NCBI GenBank assembly: GCA_024734495.1 | Contig: JALMQS010000849.1 | Span: 387,677-451,676, forward strand | Origin: Forficula auricularia | Taxonomy: Eukaryota > Arthropoda > Insecta > Dermaptera > Forficulidae | Length of the DNA: 64,000 nt | Direction: 5' to 3' | In this document: positions 22,697 through 33,455 of the stretch, piece by piece | Numbering within the stretch: position 1 is the first letter of the stretch | Layout: each line of letters starts with the position of its first letter | Position numbers and translations under genes: made by a program | Notes under the pieces: generated by a model | Database searches by the model: none | What the model saw: the letters and a program-made list of their open reading frames with translations, nothing else | What the model was told of the DNA's origin: nothing

Positions 22697-22946
22697 TTGA
22701 ATTTTTTTTTTTTTTTTTTATTAGACTCCATAGTATACATCGGCAATCTGCCCTTGCGGGTAATAAGCTTATTTACAGACAATAAATGAAAAAATGACAT
22801 GTGGTTAGTATTAACAATATTTGAGGTAGAATAATGAGAGCTCCATTGAGCTTTACATTAAGGTGCGAATTTTGTATTTAAACTATGATTAAAAATAAAT
22901 TAAAAGTAAAATAAAAATATAAAAAGAAAGAAAAGGTTTGGCGTGA

Positions 22947-23285
22947 TCACGTGAAGCGCTGTGGTAGGTCGATTGGTCTGTGTTTTTTTAATCTTGTTGG
23001 TGGTAATGTTGATATTATGTCTTGAGCATACTCATTGGGGTGGTGAGTCAGTTTGTTTAGGTACGTGTGGCTGTGATGTCTTATTTCGTCTTTGACTGAG
23101 GGGATTTCTATGTCTTTTAGTATTGTGCAGTTTGGTACCCAGCTCGGGGCATCAGCGATTGCTCTCAGCACTTTGTTTTGAAATCTTTGAATAATTTCTA
23201 TGTTGGATTCGGCTGCTGAGCCCCAGAGTTGTATACCATATGTCCATATTGGTTTTGGTGTTGTTTGTAGATAGTATTGAAACAT
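22947..23285 (-). pseudogene. Jockey-like RT C-terminal part
   Basis: Contains YYLQTTPKPIWTYGIQLWGS, AAESNIEIIQRFQNKVLRAI and APSWVPNCTILKDIEIPSV. This is the conserved post-RT region of jockey elements (P-I-W-x-Y-G-x-Q-L-W-G, then I-x-R-x-Q-x-K-x-L-R-x-I). Stop at 22947. Broken at its 5' side by the Penelope-like insertion. Confidence 0.8.
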
Positions 23286-23361
23286 TTTAATATAATAATA
23301 AAACTAAGATACGAGGTAGGTTTCACAAAAAAGAAATAAAACAAAATTGAGTTTTGAGTTC

Positions 23362-23391
23362 GATATATTTCGGGGGTTAGCCCATCATCAG
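23362..23391 (-). ncRNA. Hammerhead-ribozyme-like motif (left end, opposed)
   Basis: Reverse-strand twin of 24194-24223 with the same CUGAUGA, GGG/CCC helix and GAAAUAUAUC. The two motifs face outward in opposite orientation. Confidence 0.6.
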
Positions 23392-23569
23392 GAGTCTAAG
23401 AAAACTGATTACATATTGGAAAAATAGTTTTACAAGTAAGAATTTTTAAAAATTTTTTCATATGGTATGCGGTGGGGGGCCTGCTACACTACAACAACAA
23501 TTTAGGCTCCCAATTAATTAACAATAAAATGAGACAAAATTGATAAATTAGACAAATCAGGAGTGTGCA

Positions 23570-23905
23570 AGTAAATTAACTTGTCAAGATTGCGACGCTT
23601 TTTATATTGGGCAGACAGGTCGCGCTTTCAAAATACGTTACTCCGAGCATGTAAGAGCCCTTAACCACCTCAACAAATCCGATAACATTAATTTAGATTC
23701 GACCTCAGCCTTCGCAATTCACTTACATGAATCTAACCATTCACCCTCTAATAATAACCCTATCCCCATTCATTTCGAAAGAAAAGGCCTTAAATTGGAC
23801 CTCCTGAATCCACCGAGATAAAAATAGCCTCTCTAATAATTCAAATATTTTAAATAATCAATTGGAAGTGTATAAAAATACAATTATTGATTATATGTTA
23901 TAATA
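23570..23905 (+). pseudogene. Penelope GIY-YIG endonuclease fragment
   Basis: Reads CKLTCQDCDAFYIGQTGRAF, then RYSEHVRALNHLNKS, SAFAIHLHESNHSP and PIPIHFERKGLKLDLL. It has Cys pairs, YIGQTGR (core Tyr, Gly, Arg) and His residues as in Penelope endonucleases. A frameshift near 23818 (compare the intact wording at 31475-31605) and lack of a start mark it as a remnant. Confidence 0.75.
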
Positions 23906-24193
23906 AATTAAATAAACATTCCTTTCATTGTTTGCACATTATAAGGGTAATTGCACTCTCTTATATACCTTTTAAATTGTACCTTCTCAGGTACCTGTCC
24001 ATTCGCTATTATAATAACAGGTATAGATAGATCCCTTTCACCCAGCTCAAATCTCAATAGAAAATATTAATCCTCAGAACAACTACCCCCTCTTCCCCTA
24101 CATTCCCCCACCACATACATTTTTAAAAAAAATTTTTAAAAATTCTTACTTGTAAAACTATTTTTCCAATATGTAATCAGTTTTCTTAGACTC

Positions 24194-24223
24194 CTGATGA
24201 TGGGCTAACCCCCGAAATATATC
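24194..24223 (+). ncRNA. Hammerhead-ribozyme-like motif (right end)
   Basis: CUGAUGA (24194-24200), U, helix II GGG/CCC (24202-24204/24211-24213), GAA, AUAUAU as minimal helix III, then C. Its inverted twin is at 23362-23391. Confidence 0.6.
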
Positions 24224-24227
24224 GAAC

Positions 24228-24560
24228 TCAAAACTCAATTTTGTTGCTTTTAGTCATTTGTGAGCGTCTTCCAATTAGCCAGTATGATTTTTGGAGTTTA
24301 AGTCCCAGTTGTTTACGTTTTGTCTTGATGTGCTTTTGCCAGATTAGCCTTCTGTCCAGATGCATTCCTAGGTACTTTGCGTCGCTAGCCTGGGGGATGG
24401 GTTTATTGAAGATTTTGATCATGGGGCAAGAGCCTTTTTTAGGGTGAAAGTTACATGAACTGATTTAGTCTCATTGACGTTGATTCTCCAAGTGTTGAGC
24501 CACTTTTCGATATCATTGAGGGTAATTTGTAGTTTACGAGAGGCTGCCAGACTACCCTTT
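24228..24560 (-). pseudogene. Jockey-like RT thumb part
   Basis: One frame has LQITLNDIEKWLNTWRINVN and ETKSVHVTFTL; an adjacent frame has IPQASDAKYLGMHLDRRLIW and KHIKTKRKQLGLKLQKSYWL. These are successive blocks after the RT catalytic site (N-x-x-K-x-x-x-x-x-F; Y-L-G-x-x-L-D-x-x-L-x-W-x-x-H). The frame changes near 24420, so the copy is dead. The first about 50 residues of the longer open frame (24718-24565) belong to the adjacent tandem repeat, not the LINE. Confidence 0.75.
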
Positions 24561-24564
24561 ACAG

Positions 24565-25215
24565 GAAACAACTCAGGCCATTTTGACGCCTCTATAACTT
24601 CGTAATGAAAACCTCTACATGGCTGAAATTTTTTTCCAGAATACTGGTCCATAAGCTTAACTAAATTACAAAATTTCATATTTCTACTGTTTATACCATC
24701 CAAGTTACTAGAAGCCAAAGATAGGCTTTTTCGTCACTCACTACTGACTCATCATATTAAAATTCTAGAGTACTTCCGCTAACCCTAGAATGCTGAAATT
24801 TGGCAGGCAGGTAGACTATGGCGTACAATTAATGGTAAAAATCCAAAAATCGAAACTTTCCCTTCTTCAGGACCTAAAATGAAGGGGTGAAAGTTATAGA
24901 CTTAATTAACATATGCTAAAAATTCAATGAACCTAGAATGCTGAAATTTGGCATACTGGTAAAGCTTGACACATTAATAAAGGACGAAATTGAAAAATTT
25001 GAAACATTTTCTTCTTCAAGGCCCGAAATGAAGGGGTGAAAGTTATAGGCTTAATTAACATAAACTAAAAATTCAATGAACCTATAATGCTGAAATTTGG
25101 CATACTGGTAAAGCTTGACACATTAATAAAGGACGAAATTGAAAAATCGAAACTTTTCCTTCTTCAGGGCCCGGAATTAAGGGTTAAATTTATAGGATAA
25201 ATCCAACTTACAAAA
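24565..25215. repeat. Tandem repeat, about 148-bp period
   Basis: The word TGCTGAAATTTGGCA recurs at about 24790, 24939 and 25088 with TAATAAAGGACGAAATTGA between. A related, more diverged unit is at 24565-24720. Non-coding. Confidence 0.75.
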
Positions 25216-25223
25216 GAAGTGAA

Positions 25224-25707
25224 ATCTCAACAAAAACACTTGTGCAAAAAAGGCCAAGTTCGATTAATAAAATCCGTTTGCCAAAAAAGTAGTGAGATCT
25301 AATATGCTGCAAGTTCAACATCATCAATTTATTAAATGAGTCGAGAATATATTAGTAACTTCAATTAAAACGCATGTTTTTCACTTCACATGTCCCTCTA
25401 TATTTTCTATTGATTTCACATTTTTAGTTGAAATTATTTTCATAAAACTTGGCTTTTACGCATTATTATGTATGTCACGAATTTATGAAAATAATTTCAA
25501 CTAAAAATGTGAAATCAATAAAAAATATAGAGGGACATGTGAAATGAAAAACATGCGTTTTAATTGAAGTTACTAATATATTCTCGACTCATTTAATAAA
25601 TTGATGATGTTGAACTTGGCAGCACATTAGATCTCACTACTTTTTTTGGCAAACAGATTTTATTAATCGAACTTGGCCTTTTTTTACACAAGTGTTTTTG
25701 TTGAGAT
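25224..25707. repeat. Foldback, arms about 225 bp, loop 34 nt
   Basis: 25224-25447 pairs with 25482-25707 with few mismatches (for example AACACTTGTGCAAAA versus TTTTTACACAAGTGTT). No coding potential. The compact symmetric layout suits a foldback transposon or a hairpin-RNA locus. Confidence 0.85.
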
Positions 25708-26121
25708 CTACTTTACAAACAAACAATAGTTATATTTTTTAAATATATTTATTTTTGTTGATTTAAAATAGCTCATTTAACCTTGCGTTAGTAATAATGG
25801 ACAAGGTTCTCTAGGTTAAATGTTAAATTTGAGAGGAAATTTTATAATTAACCATAGCAACTACATTGTTATCTTTGAAGATCTGGAAGAAATTAAATTA
25901 AATTAAGAAATAGCAATTGATTCTCATCTAATACTTAAATATTATCCATTCTAGATTTAATTTTGACTTTTTAATCATTAGTCGTAATCAATCAATGCGT
26001 CAATCAATCAACATAAAATCAAAAATAGTCTTCGATTCTCACTATATTGCATTTGGACATGAGACAATCGACTTAAACTCCAATTTAGCTAACGACTCTC
26101 ATCTAAAACTTTATTTGTATT
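25708..26121. other. Decayed Helitron-like family 1 sequence
   Basis: Short words of family 1 internal units appear (GATTCTCATCTAATACTTA) without an intact end. No gene. Confidence 0.4.
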
Positions 26122-26712
26122 TTTAGTTTAGCCAATGCGAAGCATGGGGAATGTATTGTAATCGGTCTCGCGGCAAGCGCGAATTCAAAGGGTCCTGAGG
26201 TAAAGACTACGGAACCCATTGTAGTATTCAATTGTAGTACAAATTGTAGTATTCAATTAGGTTGAATTTTAGCACGTGACGGTTTTGCCAAAAATTACAT
26301 GGCGTTTCGTCGAGAGGACAAAAGTGCCATTTTTTTGGAAGTGCGTGCGGATGGATGGATGTACGTTATCGTTTTTTCGGTCCACTCAAGCTGAGATTTG
26401 TTTGCCATAAAAGAATTAAGCTTTTTGATTTTAAGTCGATTCCTCCATGTCTTCAGCAATGGTTACCAATAATAATCGAAGCGTCAAAAATGGAATGCAA
26501 TAAGGTTATTCCACTAGTATTAGATAAGAATCGATCGCTATTTTTGATTTTAAGTCGATTCCTCTATGTCTTCATCAATGGTTACTAATAAACACCGAAA
26601 CGTCAAAAATCCAATGTAGAATGGTTATTCCTCGACTATTAAATGAGAATCGATCATTATTTTTGATTTAAAGTCAACATGAACTTCAAATTGCAAGTGA
26701 TATCTTATTAAT
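26122..26712 (-). mobile_element. Helitron-like family 1, inverted copy
   Basis: Terminus CCAATGCGAAGCATGGGG at about 26129, body to about 26370, then two internal units (CGATTCCTCCATGTCTTCAG at about 26439). Truncated directly against the next, opposite copy. Confidence 0.65.
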
Positions 26713-27497
26713 AATAAACTGCAACGGATCGTTGCTAAACTTTATCCAATGTACTATCTTATTCTAGGGTAAAGTACTTTAAAATATAATTTTACAAAAA
26801 ACTTTATATGACCTTTTTTGTGGTCCTCAAGGTACTTAATTGCAATACTAAATTATATCAAAATTGATTTAGTTATTTTCAAAAATTATTGGATAAAAAA
26901 TACTTGGTAGGTTTCGTAGGGTTAGTCACCCGAAATATATATATCGAGATTAAAGATTCTCTAAAAATAAATTCGTTTTATTTTTTTATATCTTAATGTG
27001 AAACCTACCAAGTATTTTTATCCAATAATTTTTAAAAATGTTTCACCAAGTACCAACACCAAATTCCTTAAAAAACTATTTTCAAAATATTTAGAAAAAA
27101 CTAAAAATGTACAGGAATAAAGTACTAATGTTTGTGGGCCGATATGTACCAAAAACTAATCAGCGTTTCATTTTGTTAAAATAATGGTAGGTTTTCAATT
27201 TCATTTCAATCGGTGCAACGATGTGAAAAAATCGTGGACGAAAAAAACGATAACATCCATCCATACATCCGCACGCACTAAATGAAAAAATCGCACTTTT
27301 TGGCCTCTCGACGAGACCCCATGTAATTTTTGGCAGAACCGTCAAGTGCTAAAATTCAACCTAAATGAATACTACAATTTGTGACTATAATTGAGTCCAT
27401 GGGTTCCGTGGTGTTTACCTGAGGACCCTTTGAAAACGCGCTTGGCATGAGACCGATTTCAATACTTTACCCATGCTTCGCAATGGATAAAGTAATA
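26713..27497 (+). mobile_element. Helitron-like family 1, copy with nested insertion
   Basis: Head hairpin GCAACGGATCGTTGC near 26718; end CCATGCTTCGCAATGGATAA near 27471. About 26880-27080 is an insertion of Penelope-border-like sequence made of two inverted arms (TACTTGGTAGGTTTC and GAAACCTACCAAGTA). Confidence 0.65.
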
Positions 27498-27699
27498 AAG
27501 GAATAAACATATTAATATTTCAAGTGAATTTGGATAAAGTTTAGCAACGATCCGTTGCAGTTTATTTCATTATCATTGACTACAAATAGTCAGTGATGTC
27601 TGATATAATAATAATGATTAATATTTCAAACGTTTATTCATAAATTCTACCTATCAACCATCCGTTGCAGTTTATTTTATTTTTACTTTCATATTTATA
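27498..27699 (-). mobile_element. Family 1 head fragments
   Basis: Two successive head pieces ending in CGTTGCAGTTTATTT (27552 and 27663), minus orientation. Confidence 0.55.
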
Positions 27700-27702
27700 T
27701 AT

Positions 27703-27740
<38 letters not shown>

Positions 27741-29325
27741 TATTTATTTATTTATTTTGGCTCAGTTTACATACACAGTTTACATATATATTAATACATA
27801 TTGAACATTAACAATATTTATCAATTAAAATTTGAATCAAAATTCAAATCATGAACACAACTATATGTGTTATATTAAAATGAAATAAAATAAAATTTAA
27901 CCCTCTGTAAGATTAATCTTGAGTCGAGGGTTAAATTTTAAGATAAATTAACAGAGAAATTCAAAAACATAAATTTAATAAATTACTTTAAATTAAAGAT
28001 ATAAAAGAACAAAGACAAAATAAAAAGTAAAACAACATAAGGTAAAGTAAATCAAAATAAAATAAAATAAAATCGTCATACAAATTCACATTCTTAGAAA
28101 GCCAGAATTAATTAAAAAACTCTTTATATGTCTAACATTTCTAAATTGATCATAATTATATCTATACTTTATTGCCATTCTCAGGCCAACAATTTGAGCA
28201 TGTCTCGAGTATAATTCAGTTTTAATCCTGGGCAAAATTATATTTGTTCTGCTAGATATACGTGTGGGGTAATAATGCAAATTGTAATTTGTACAATTTA
28301 TTCTATATAAATGAATACAAGCATTCAATAGGAATAATTGTTTTAAATTCAGTACCCTAAACTCATCATATAACGCCAGCGTGGCAAATCTTGGATGCTT
28401 TTTTAGTATAATCTTAATAACAATATTCTGAGCAACAGAAAGACCCCTTAAAATGAATTCACTTGTATTCCCCCAGACCAAAATCCCATACAACAGCAAA
28501 GACTGACACAAGGAGAAGTAGACCATTCTTAGAACTTCATAACTAAGAATGCCTCTCAGAATCTTAAATTTATAAAAGAGTTTTCTGATACTGCTAGTCA
28601 ATTTCAAAATATGTGTCTTGAAGCTCATTTTGGAATCGAAAATAATTCCCAGATATTTACATTCATTTACAAACTTCAAGACTTGGCATGAACATTCCTG
28701 AGAGACAGTACAATTGATAGAGTGGAGAGTGATGTGAGGTGTGCTCTTGGAGGAGCACTTTCTCTCACCATTCGAGAAGGAAACCAATGAAGTTTTTTGA
28801 ATGTTTATAGAAAGAAAATTGGTATTAAGATATTTCTTAACCAATCTAAAATCATCAGAAACAGTTTTTGTCAAGTTATTAAAACAGTCGCCCGAAAAGA
28901 TAAAGGCAGTGTCATCTGCAAAACAAAAGGGTAATCCATTAGTCTTAATAGAAAAAATATTATTTATATATAAAATGAATAGCAAAGGGCCTAATACAGT
29001 TCCCTGAGGAATACCAGTGTTCACAGTTGTTAGGTTACTCTTGATTTCATCAATCTTCACAATTTGGGTTCTATTACTGATGTAAGACTTTATCAAATCA
29101 AGAGCGATTCCACGAATACCATAATTTTCAATCTTTTTTATTAATAATTTATGACTAATGGAGTCAAATGCTTTTTCTATATCCAAAAACAAACCAAAGA
29201 CATAATCCCCCCTATCAATTCTATTGAATATACTAGCAATGTGAAGTATTGTGATGGCCAGTCTGGGTTCTGACTCTTTGAGAGCTTGTATCTCGGAGAT
29301 GAAAAAAGTTAATTTCATTTTGTAA
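27700..29325 (-). mobile_element. Non-LTR retrotransposon, 5'-truncated
   Basis: Ends in a long tail (T run at 27707-27738 on plus, then TTATTTATTTATTTA), consistent with a minus-strand LINE tail. It contains one long open frame (28086-29318) and about 350 bp of 3' UTR. Confidence 0.8.
28086..29318 (-). CDS. LINE reverse transcriptase, N-terminally truncated
   Basis: Largest open frame in the window (410 codons). In order: FGLFLDIEKAFDSISHKLLI (motif A, catalytic D in LDIEKAFD), GIPQGTVLGPLLFILYINNI (motif B), LPFCFADDTAFIFSG (motif C, FADD), NFLSINIQKTSLVSF, CKYLGIIFDSKMSFKTHI, YGILVWGNTS, then a basic C terminus. All RT catalytic aspartates are present. The endonuclease and first RT motifs are missing; the Met at 29318 is simply the first in the surviving frame. 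Wording suggests a CR1/jockey-group LINE. The open frame implies fairly recent insertion. Confidence 0.88.
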   Translation of the reverse strand: MKLTFFISEIQALKESEPRLAITILHIASIFNRIDRGDYVFGLFLDIEKAFDSISHKLLIKKIENYGIRGIALDLIKSYISNRTQIVKIDEIKSNLTTVNTGIPQGTVLGPLLFILYINNIFSIKTNGLPFCFADDTAFIFSGDCFNNLTKTVSDDFRLVKKYLNTNFLSINIQKTSLVSFSNGERKCSSKSTPHITLHSINCTVSQECSCQVLKFVNECKYLGIIFDSKMSFKTHILKLTSSIRKLFYKFKILRGILSYEVLRMVYFSLCQSLLLYGILVWGNTSEFILRGLSVAQNIVIKIILKKHPRFATLALYDEFRVLNLKQLFLLNACIHLYRINCTNYNLHYYPTRISSRTNIILPRIKTELYSRHAQIVGLRMAIKYRYNYDQFRNVRHIKSFLINSGFLRM

Positions 29326-29811
29326 CTTCTAGATTGAAGGAATCGATGCCCTTAATAGTTGGAACCGATATTGTGGTCTCCAGAGGCCAAAAAGGGCCAA
29401 AAATTTATTGATCAGTTCGTATGTATGTATGTATCCCCCTGCAATTCGCAGCCTTAAGTCGGAGCTAGGAAGTTGACATTTACATGAAAGATTTTTTTTA
29501 TTTTTTTTTATTTTCTCAAAAACTGCATTAACGATTTTTTTTAATTGATGCATTTATTAATTGTCATGAGTTATTAGTAATGTCAAAGCTTTAATCCAAA
29601 TGAAATAAAGGAACGGGCTGTAAATTAAGAGTGTCGAGATGATTTTAATTAATAGAAAATGTGAAAGTCGTGTGGTGACCACACCAAATGTTTTTCATTA
29701 TCATTGACTTCAAATAGTCAGTGATGTCTGATTAATAATAATGAATTAATATTTTAAACGTATTTCAAATGGTAAATTCTATCAAGGATCCGTTGCAGCT
29801 AATTTAATTTT
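29326..29811. other. Unassigned repeats
   Basis: 29480-29640 is related to 11330-11690; 29690-29790 is a decayed family 1 head (GATCCGTTGCAGC). A short (ATGT)n-like tract is near 29420. No gene. Confidence 0.4.
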
Positions 29812-30768
29812 TTAGTTTATCCAATGCGAAGCATGGCAAAAGTATTGTAATCGGTCTCAAGGCAAGCGCGACTTCAAAGTGTCCTCAGGTAAAGACTACG
29901 GAACCCATGGTCTCAATTAAGGTCACAAATTGTAGTATTCAATTAGGTTGAATTTTAGCACGTGACGGTTTTGCCAAAAATTACATGGGGTCTCGTTGAG
30001 AGGCTAAAAAGTGCCATTTTTTTGGAAGTGCGTGCGGATGGATGTATGGATGTATGTTATCGTTTTTTTCGTCCACGATTTTTTCCACACCGTTGCACCG
30101 ATTGAAATAAAATTGAAAACCTACCATTATTTAACAAAATGAAGCGCTGATTAGTTTTTGGTACATATCGGCCCACAAACATTAGTACTTTATTTCAGTA
30201 CTTTTAGTTTTTTCTAAATATCTTGCCAATGACTTAACCAATTTTGATGAAATTTAATATTCTAATTAAGTATCTTGTGGACAACAAAAAAGATTAAATA
30301 AAGTTTTTAGTAAAAGTATATTTTAAAGTACTTTACTCTAGAGTAAGATAGTACTTTTTTGTAAATTCAAGCTTAAGTTGTTTACCAAAAAATGAATTTA
30401 GTCTTTTTGATTTTAACTCGATTCTTCCACATTATCAGTAGAGCTTGCCATTAATAGTCAAAACATCAAAAATAGAATGCAATAAGGTTATTCCGCTAGT
30501 ATTAGATAAGAATCGATCGTTATTTTTGATTTTAAGTCGATTCCTCCATGTCTTCAGCAATGGTTACTAATAATAAATTAAAAGTCAAAATTCCAATGTA
30601 GAATGGTTATTCCTAGACTATTAAATGAGAATCGTTCATTATTTTTGACTTAAAGTCAACGTTAATTGCAAATTGCAAAGTGATATCTGATTAATAAAAA
30701 AGAAATAAACATATTAATATTTCAAGTGAATTTGGGTAAAGTTTAGCATTTATTCGTTGCAGTTTATT
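29812..30768 (-). mobile_element. Helitron-like family 1, complete inverted copy
   Basis: Terminus TTATCCAATGCGAAGCATGG near 29818 and head near 30757 (CGTTGCAGTTTATTTT, hairpin degraded). Body and two internal units as in 17366-18348. Lies just downstream of the last NRF-6-like exon. Confidence 0.7.
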
Positions 30769-30968
30769 TTTTAATTAAACGCTTTGATAAATAAAATATA
30801 TCTTCACTTTAAATTCTTCAGAATTTTATGTAGAATATTAATATCAAAGAAAATAATTTAAGTCTCCTGGCTACGACGTACATCTAGCTAGCCAGATTCC
30901 ACAGAAATGTTAATATACAAATGAAACTTATAGTATAATAATGAGAAAATTGGTAAAAATTCCTTACC

Positions 30969-31070
30969 TTATTTGATAAAATGTTTGTAAATATTTTGAA
31001 ACGGTAAATCAACAAACAATGTTAACAATATTGAGAAAAATGAAATAGCAACTAGTTCTTTCAGATCAAA
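30969..31070 (-). CDS. NRF-6-like exon H (terminal exon with stop)
   Basis: Acceptor AATATTTTAG/TTTGAT follows exon G in phase 0. Encodes FDLKELVAISFFSILLTLFV, then DLPFQNIYKHFIK and TAA. The E-x-P/L-P-F-x-N-x-x-K ending after the last helix is the usual C terminus of the family. No clear AATAAA was located close by; a Helitron-like copy starts about 200 bp downstream. Confidence 0.85.
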   Translation of the reverse strand, partial: FDLKELVAISFFSILLTLFVDLPFQNIYKHFIK

Positions 31071-31141
31071 CTAAAATATTAAGATTTGTTTTTATTATTT
31101 TATTTTATTTGATAAATGACCTAATGAATTAATAATCTTAC

Positions 31142-31284
31142 CATAATAAGAGGATAGTAATATTGAGATGATCTTTGAATGCCAATATTATAAAAAAATA
31201 TTGGAAATTGTATAAGATAGACAGCCAATGCGAATTTGGTAAATATTCGAAAATATTTTATACTTAAAATATATTTTAATTTAT
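31142..31284 (-). CDS. NRF-6-like exon G (LSRLTY-equivalent helix)
   Basis: 143 bp, phase 1 in and phase 0 out; acceptor CTATTTCCAG/ATAAAT, donor TTATG/GTAAGA. Encodes DKLKYILSIKYFRIF, then TKFALAVYLIQFPIFFYNIG and QRSSQYYYPLIM. This matches the family block in which a short helix ending in Tyr-Leu-x-His is followed by a second one; here His is replaced by Gln. A Penelope-like element lies just upstream (31341 onward). Confidence 0.87.
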
Positions 31285-31340
31285 CTGGAAATAGATAGAA
31301 AAATATGACATTATTTCTATAAACACAATTATAATTTAAT

Positions 31341-33455
31341 AATAAAACTTGAGCAAGTTGCGAGGTAGGTTTCACAAAAAAGAAATAAAACGAAATTGAG
31401 TTTTGAATTCGATATATTTCGTGGGTGAGTCAATCATTCCACCGCTAATAATAACCCTATCCCGATTCATTTCGAAAGAAAAGGCCTTAAATTGGATCTC
31501 TTAGAATCGACGGAAATTAAAATAGCCTTATCAAATAATTCAAATATTTTAAATAACCAATTAGAAGTGCATAAAAATACAATTATTGATTATATATTAT
31601 GATAAATTCACTAAACATTCCTTCTATTGTTCGCACATTGAATATATTAAGGTAATTGTACCCTCTCAGTCACTTTTTCAGTTGTACCCTGTCACGTACG
31701 TTCCCTTTTTTACTTTACCATACAGAGTATGGTCAAGTATTGTAAACGTGCATGAAAAAAAGTAGTTTTTTCCTTATTTTTTTCAAAATATCTCAAAAAC
31801 GGCTTAAACTATTTCGATCAAAAAAATTTAGCGAAACCATGGCATTTCGCTCTACAAAAAAGCTTTCATAAGTGAACATCCAAAAATTATATTTTTTGAG
31901 ATAATAATTGTTTTGTCAAAATGTCTGTTAGTTACTTAGTCTGTGCGTTACCAAATATTGTGGACGAGCTAGCTCAAAAACTAGTCTGAATATCGAAACC
32001 AAATTTCACACGTTGTTTTGGTCCATTGAGATCAAGAGCTGATTAGATTTTGGATGCATATCGACCCAAAATTAAGGGGAGTGGAGGGGGGGTTAAAAAT
32101 TAAAAATCTAGAACATTTGAGCAAACTCAACCAAATTTTGTATACACAATCAGTGGGACCCCAGAAGTCTAAAAATGCAAAAACTAACCACCCAAAATGG
32201 GGGTGGGGTGGGGGGTCAAAAAATGAAAATCTTGGCCATTTACGAAACTCAACGAAATTTTGTATACATAATCATTGGGTCCCCAGAATTCTAAAAATGC
32301 AAAAACTAACCGCCCAAAATGGGGTGGGGTGGGGGGTCAAAAAATGAAAATCTTGGCCATTTACCAAACTCAACCAAATTTTGTATACATAATCAGTGGG
32401 TCCCCAGAAATCTAAAAATGCAAAAACTAACCGCCCGAAATTGGGGGGGGGGGCGGAGGGTCGAAAAATGAAAATCTTGGCCATTTACCAAACTCAACCA
32501 AATTTTGTATACATAATCAGTGGGTCCCCAGAAGTCTAAAAATGCAAAAACCACCTGCCCGAAATGATGGTGAAAATTTTAAAAATGAAATATCGGAGGC
32601 CAGGTTGTATGGCAAGTCAGGATGGACAATCAAATTCGTTAGCTATTTTTCATCAGTATAACCTAACAAAAAGTCTATACTAATGCAAAACGACAATCGG
32701 AAGCTAGACTGACCCAATGAATTTTCAAAATTGCACAATTGGCAGAGAATGAGGTAACATAGCACAAATAGAAATTCATTCGAATAGCAAACGCCACCAA
32801 TTTTGGTCGTATACATGAAAATCAGTGGGTCCACCTAAAGTATAAAAATGCTAAAATTAACCGTCTGAACACTAGAAGCCCGGAGGGTCAATTTGACGGT
32901 TTTGCACATTTCAAACTCAACCATTTTGTTATATATAATCTAGTGGGTCCCAGGAGTCTAAAAATGCAAAAACTAGCACCCGCCCCCTCATTTACATGAT
33001 TATAAATATTTTATATTTAAATATTAAATATAAGTGAGGGGCCAGGTTGTATGGTAAAGTCAAGTGGATGGCCACATCAGAACACGTCAGCTTTTTTTTA
33101 TTTTTATTATAATAGTAGGTAGAGCTTCCCTTCAGCTGGCTCAAAACTCAATTTTTCCACTTGTCGAAAATATTAATTGTTAGAACAGCTTCCCTTCTTA
33201 CCCCTACTTTCCCCTCTCCACATACATTTCAAAAAATATTTAAAAAAAAATTGTTATTTGTAAAATTATTTTTCCATTGTATAATCAGTTTACTTTGACT
33301 CCTAATGATGGGCTCACACCCGAAATATATCGAATTCAAAACTCAATTTTGTTTTATTTCTTTTTTGCGAAACCTACTTCGCATCTTGCACAAGTTTTAT
33401 TATTATATTAAAATGTTTCATCTAGAACCAACACCTAACTCCTTAAAAGTTATAA
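31341..33455 (+). mobile_element. Penelope-like element with nested Helitron-like insertion
   Basis: Left end AATAATAAAACTTGAGCAAG and right end the inverted counterpart GCATCTTGCACAAGTTTTAT (33380). 31455-31605 encodes the C-terminal part of a Penelope protein (PIPIHFERKGLKLDLLESTE ... TIIDYIL, stop). The element is interrupted at about 31705-33095. Degenerate hammerhead-like motifs sit near 31412-31440 (minus) and 33300-33332 (plus, CUAAUGA core). Confidence 0.75.
31705..33095 (+). mobile_element. Helitron-like family 2, complete copy
   Basis: Starts TTTTTACTTTACCATACAG with hairpin, conserved AAGTATTGTAAACGTGCATG, then the body; ends in AGAACACGTCAGC near 33090. 32100-32560 is the best minisatellite array: four units of about 121 bp, each with TTTGTATACATAATCAGTGG and a G-rich stretch. 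About 32868-32925 is a captured piggyBac-end-like piece (see findings). No duplicated target site evident, as expected for Helitrons. Confidence 0.75.

Larger units (their letters stand above)
23290..24243 (+). mobile_element. Penelope-like element with inverted ends, nested in the LINE
   Basis: Both ends carry the same about 115-bp sequence in inverted orientation: 23336-23455 mirrors about 24125-24242 (AATTGAGTTTTGAGTTCGAT and its complement). Inside is a GIY-YIG coding fragment. Each end contains a hammerhead-like motif. Inverted pseudo-LTRs are known for Penelope-like elements. Confidence 0.8.
22697..24560 (-). mobile_element. Jockey-like LINE, split by a Penelope-like element
   Basis: Minus-strand LINE with a poly(A) tail (T run at 22698-22715 on plus). 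Its reverse-transcriptase end is in two parts, 23285>22947 and 24560>24228, separated by the insertion at 23290-24243. The element continues upstream only to about 24560; no endonuclease domain remains. Confidence 0.75.

Noticed and set aside
24565..24718. N-terminal part of a 99-codon ORF as LINE protein
   Set aside because: Sequence belongs to the adjacent tandem repeat; only the part after about 24560 matches the reverse transcriptase.
32054..32347. 97-codon Gly/Lys-rich ORF
   Set aside because: In-frame minisatellite units, not a gene.
32100..32560. CRISPR-like array
   Set aside because: Units are contiguous about 121-bp tandem repeats without unique spacers, in a eukaryotic transposon.
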